Origin: CAZYMF01 sp964648215 | GTDB lineage: Bacteria > Desulfobacterota > Binatia > HRBIN30 > JACQVA1 | Assembly: GCA_964648215.1 (NCBI GenBank) | Contig: CAZYMF010000058.1 | Span: forward strand, 1-24,246 | Direction of reading: 5' to 3' | DNA: 24,246 nucleotides | Shown: in pieces, positions 23,542 through 24,246 of the stretch | Layout of the letters: each line of letters opens with the position of its first letter | Position numbering within the stretch: position 1 is the first letter of the stretch | Program-made: the position numbers and the translations under genes | The notes under the pieces: generated by a model | Databases searched by the model: none | Told to the model about the DNA's origin: nothing | Seen by the model: only the letters and a program-made list of their open reading frames with translations

Positions 23542-24204
23542 CTACGCTTCGTCCCAGCCGTCGACCCCGACCAGCTTCACGAAACGGCACTCGCCGAGGT
23601 ACTCCTCCTCCCATCCCCTTGCCCCGCGCCGGATCCGCGCCATCCCCTGTAGATCCCGACCACCGAGGGGCAGAATCAACCAGCCGTCGGGACGAAGCTG
23701 CGACAGCAACGCGCGCGGGATTTGCCGCGCCGCCGCCGTCACCACGATGCGGTCGAACGGCGCGCCGTCCGGCCAGCCCTCGGTGCCGTCGGCAACGCGC
23801 AGATGCACCCGCTCGCCGAAACCGATGTCGCACAGCCGTCGCTCGGCCTCGGCCGCCAGCTCCGGCACGCGCTCCACCGTGTAGACCTCGGCGCCGAGCT
23901 GGGCCAACACCGCTGCCTGATAACCCGATCCCGTCCCGATCTCGAGCACCCGGGCACCGGGGAACACCTGCAACGACTCGCTCATGAGCGCCACGATGTA
24001 GGGCTGCGAGATCGTTTGCCCATGACCGATGGGCAGGGGATGATCCGCGTAGGCGTGGGGTTCCTGCTCGGGGGGAACGAAGTGATGGCGCGGCACGATG
24101 CCCATCGCCGCCAACACCCTCATCTCCGAGATGCCGCGGGCCGCCAGCTGCTCGGTGACCATCTGCAGTCGTTCGGCCTCGTATCCCACCGGGCCCATCA
24201 CCAC
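23542..24204 (-). CDS. pcm: Protein-L-isoaspartate O-methyltransferase
   Basis: Pcm repairs damaged proteins by methylating L-isoaspartyl residues with SAM. The 220-residue product has the family's IGHGQTISQPYIVALMSE substrate-site segment (about 60-77) and the SAM motif VLEIGTGSGYQAAVLAQLG (about 86-104). The later IVVTAAARQIPRALLSQL (about 153-170) and LPLGG stretches are typical too. I chose the GTG at 24204 because a 17-spaced promoter ends 7 bases before it and no ribosome site is seen. The ATG at 24198 is nearly as good. A TTG at 24240 falls in the -35 box. The pcm-nlpD order matches that of E. coli. Confidence 0.94.
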   Translation of the reverse strand: MVMGPVGYEAERLQMVTEQLAARGISEMRVLAAMGIVPRHHFVPPEQEPHAYADHPLPIGHGQTISQPYIVALMSESLQVFPGARVLEIGTGSGYQAAVLAQLGAEVYTVERVPELAAEAERRLCDIGFGERVHLRVADGTEGWPDGAPFDRIVVTAAARQIPRALLSQLRPDGWLILPLGGRDLQGMARIRRGARGWEEEYLGECRFVKLVGVDGWDEA

Positions 24205-24211
24205 GCGCGAA

Positions 24212-24240
24212 ACGCTACCACCGCCCCCGCAGCGACGCAA
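24212..24240 (-). promoter_or_regulatory. Promoter of pcm (probably leaderless)
   Basis: On the minus strand TTGCGT (24240-24235) and TAGCGT (24217-24212) are 17 bases apart. The GTG of pcm begins 7 bases later, and the ATG at 24198 begins 13 bases later. Both boxes resemble the comF promoter (TTGCGC, TAGCAT). Confidence 0.5.
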
Positions 24241-24246
24241 ACCTCG

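Overview
This window is G+C-rich (about two-thirds G+C by eye) bacterial chromosome. It is packed with genes and holds no mobile element, tRNA, rRNA or CRISPR array that I can see. Three lipoproteins with lipobox cysteines, a LysM/M23 NlpD-type protein next to pcm, and the classical rimP-nusA-infB order point to a Gram-negative, deltaproteobacterium-like lineage. Tandem beta-propeller lipoproteins with Pro/Thr-rich linkers remind me of Candidatus Binatota-type genomes. That placement is inference and was not tested.

Layout. (1) 1-8861, minus strand: the translation/transcription operon rimP-nusA-ylxR(rnpM)-infB-DUF503(ylxP)-rbfA-truB-rpsO-pnp. pnp runs off the left edge inside its S1 domain. 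A 242-base divergent region (8862-9103) separates rimP from galT and holds two overlapping promoters and a hairpin-rich rimP leader. (2) 9104-12721: galT (+) converging on greA (-) with a 25-base overlap, a 58-residue membrane miniprotein (-), a 113-residue zinc-ribbon protein (-), comF (+) and a SAM methyltransferase (+). (3) 12780-15670 (+): two tandem outer-membrane-type lipoproteins with PQQ-like beta-propeller repeats, translationally coupled. (4) 15700-24204, minus strand: fumC, then rtcB-archease (RNA ligase and its activator) with their own promoter, a GT4 glycosyltransferase, a membrane-anchored GH43/32-like propeller protein, apt, an NlpD-like lipoprotein and pcm.

How the parts work together. 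The first block makes the ribosome-maturation, initiation, transcription-elongation and RNA-decay machinery. The rtcB/archease pair repairs RNA. The glycosyltransferase and the propeller protein probably belong to envelope or storage carbohydrate work. pcm, nlpD and apt are housekeeping genes for protein repair, cell-wall cleavage and purine salvage.

The most interesting signals are regulatory. They are a three-hairpin rimP leader ending in an intrinsic terminator right at the start codon, a hairpin that buries the pnp Shine-Dalgarno sequence, and a recurring promoter design in which a TANNNT -10 box lies only 6-7 bases before a start codon with no Shine-Dalgarno sequence. The last suggests leaderless mRNAs for archease-rtcB, comF, pcm, the zinc-ribbon gene and possibly an internal rbfA promoter. 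I found no clear evidence for a wholly new multi-gene system.
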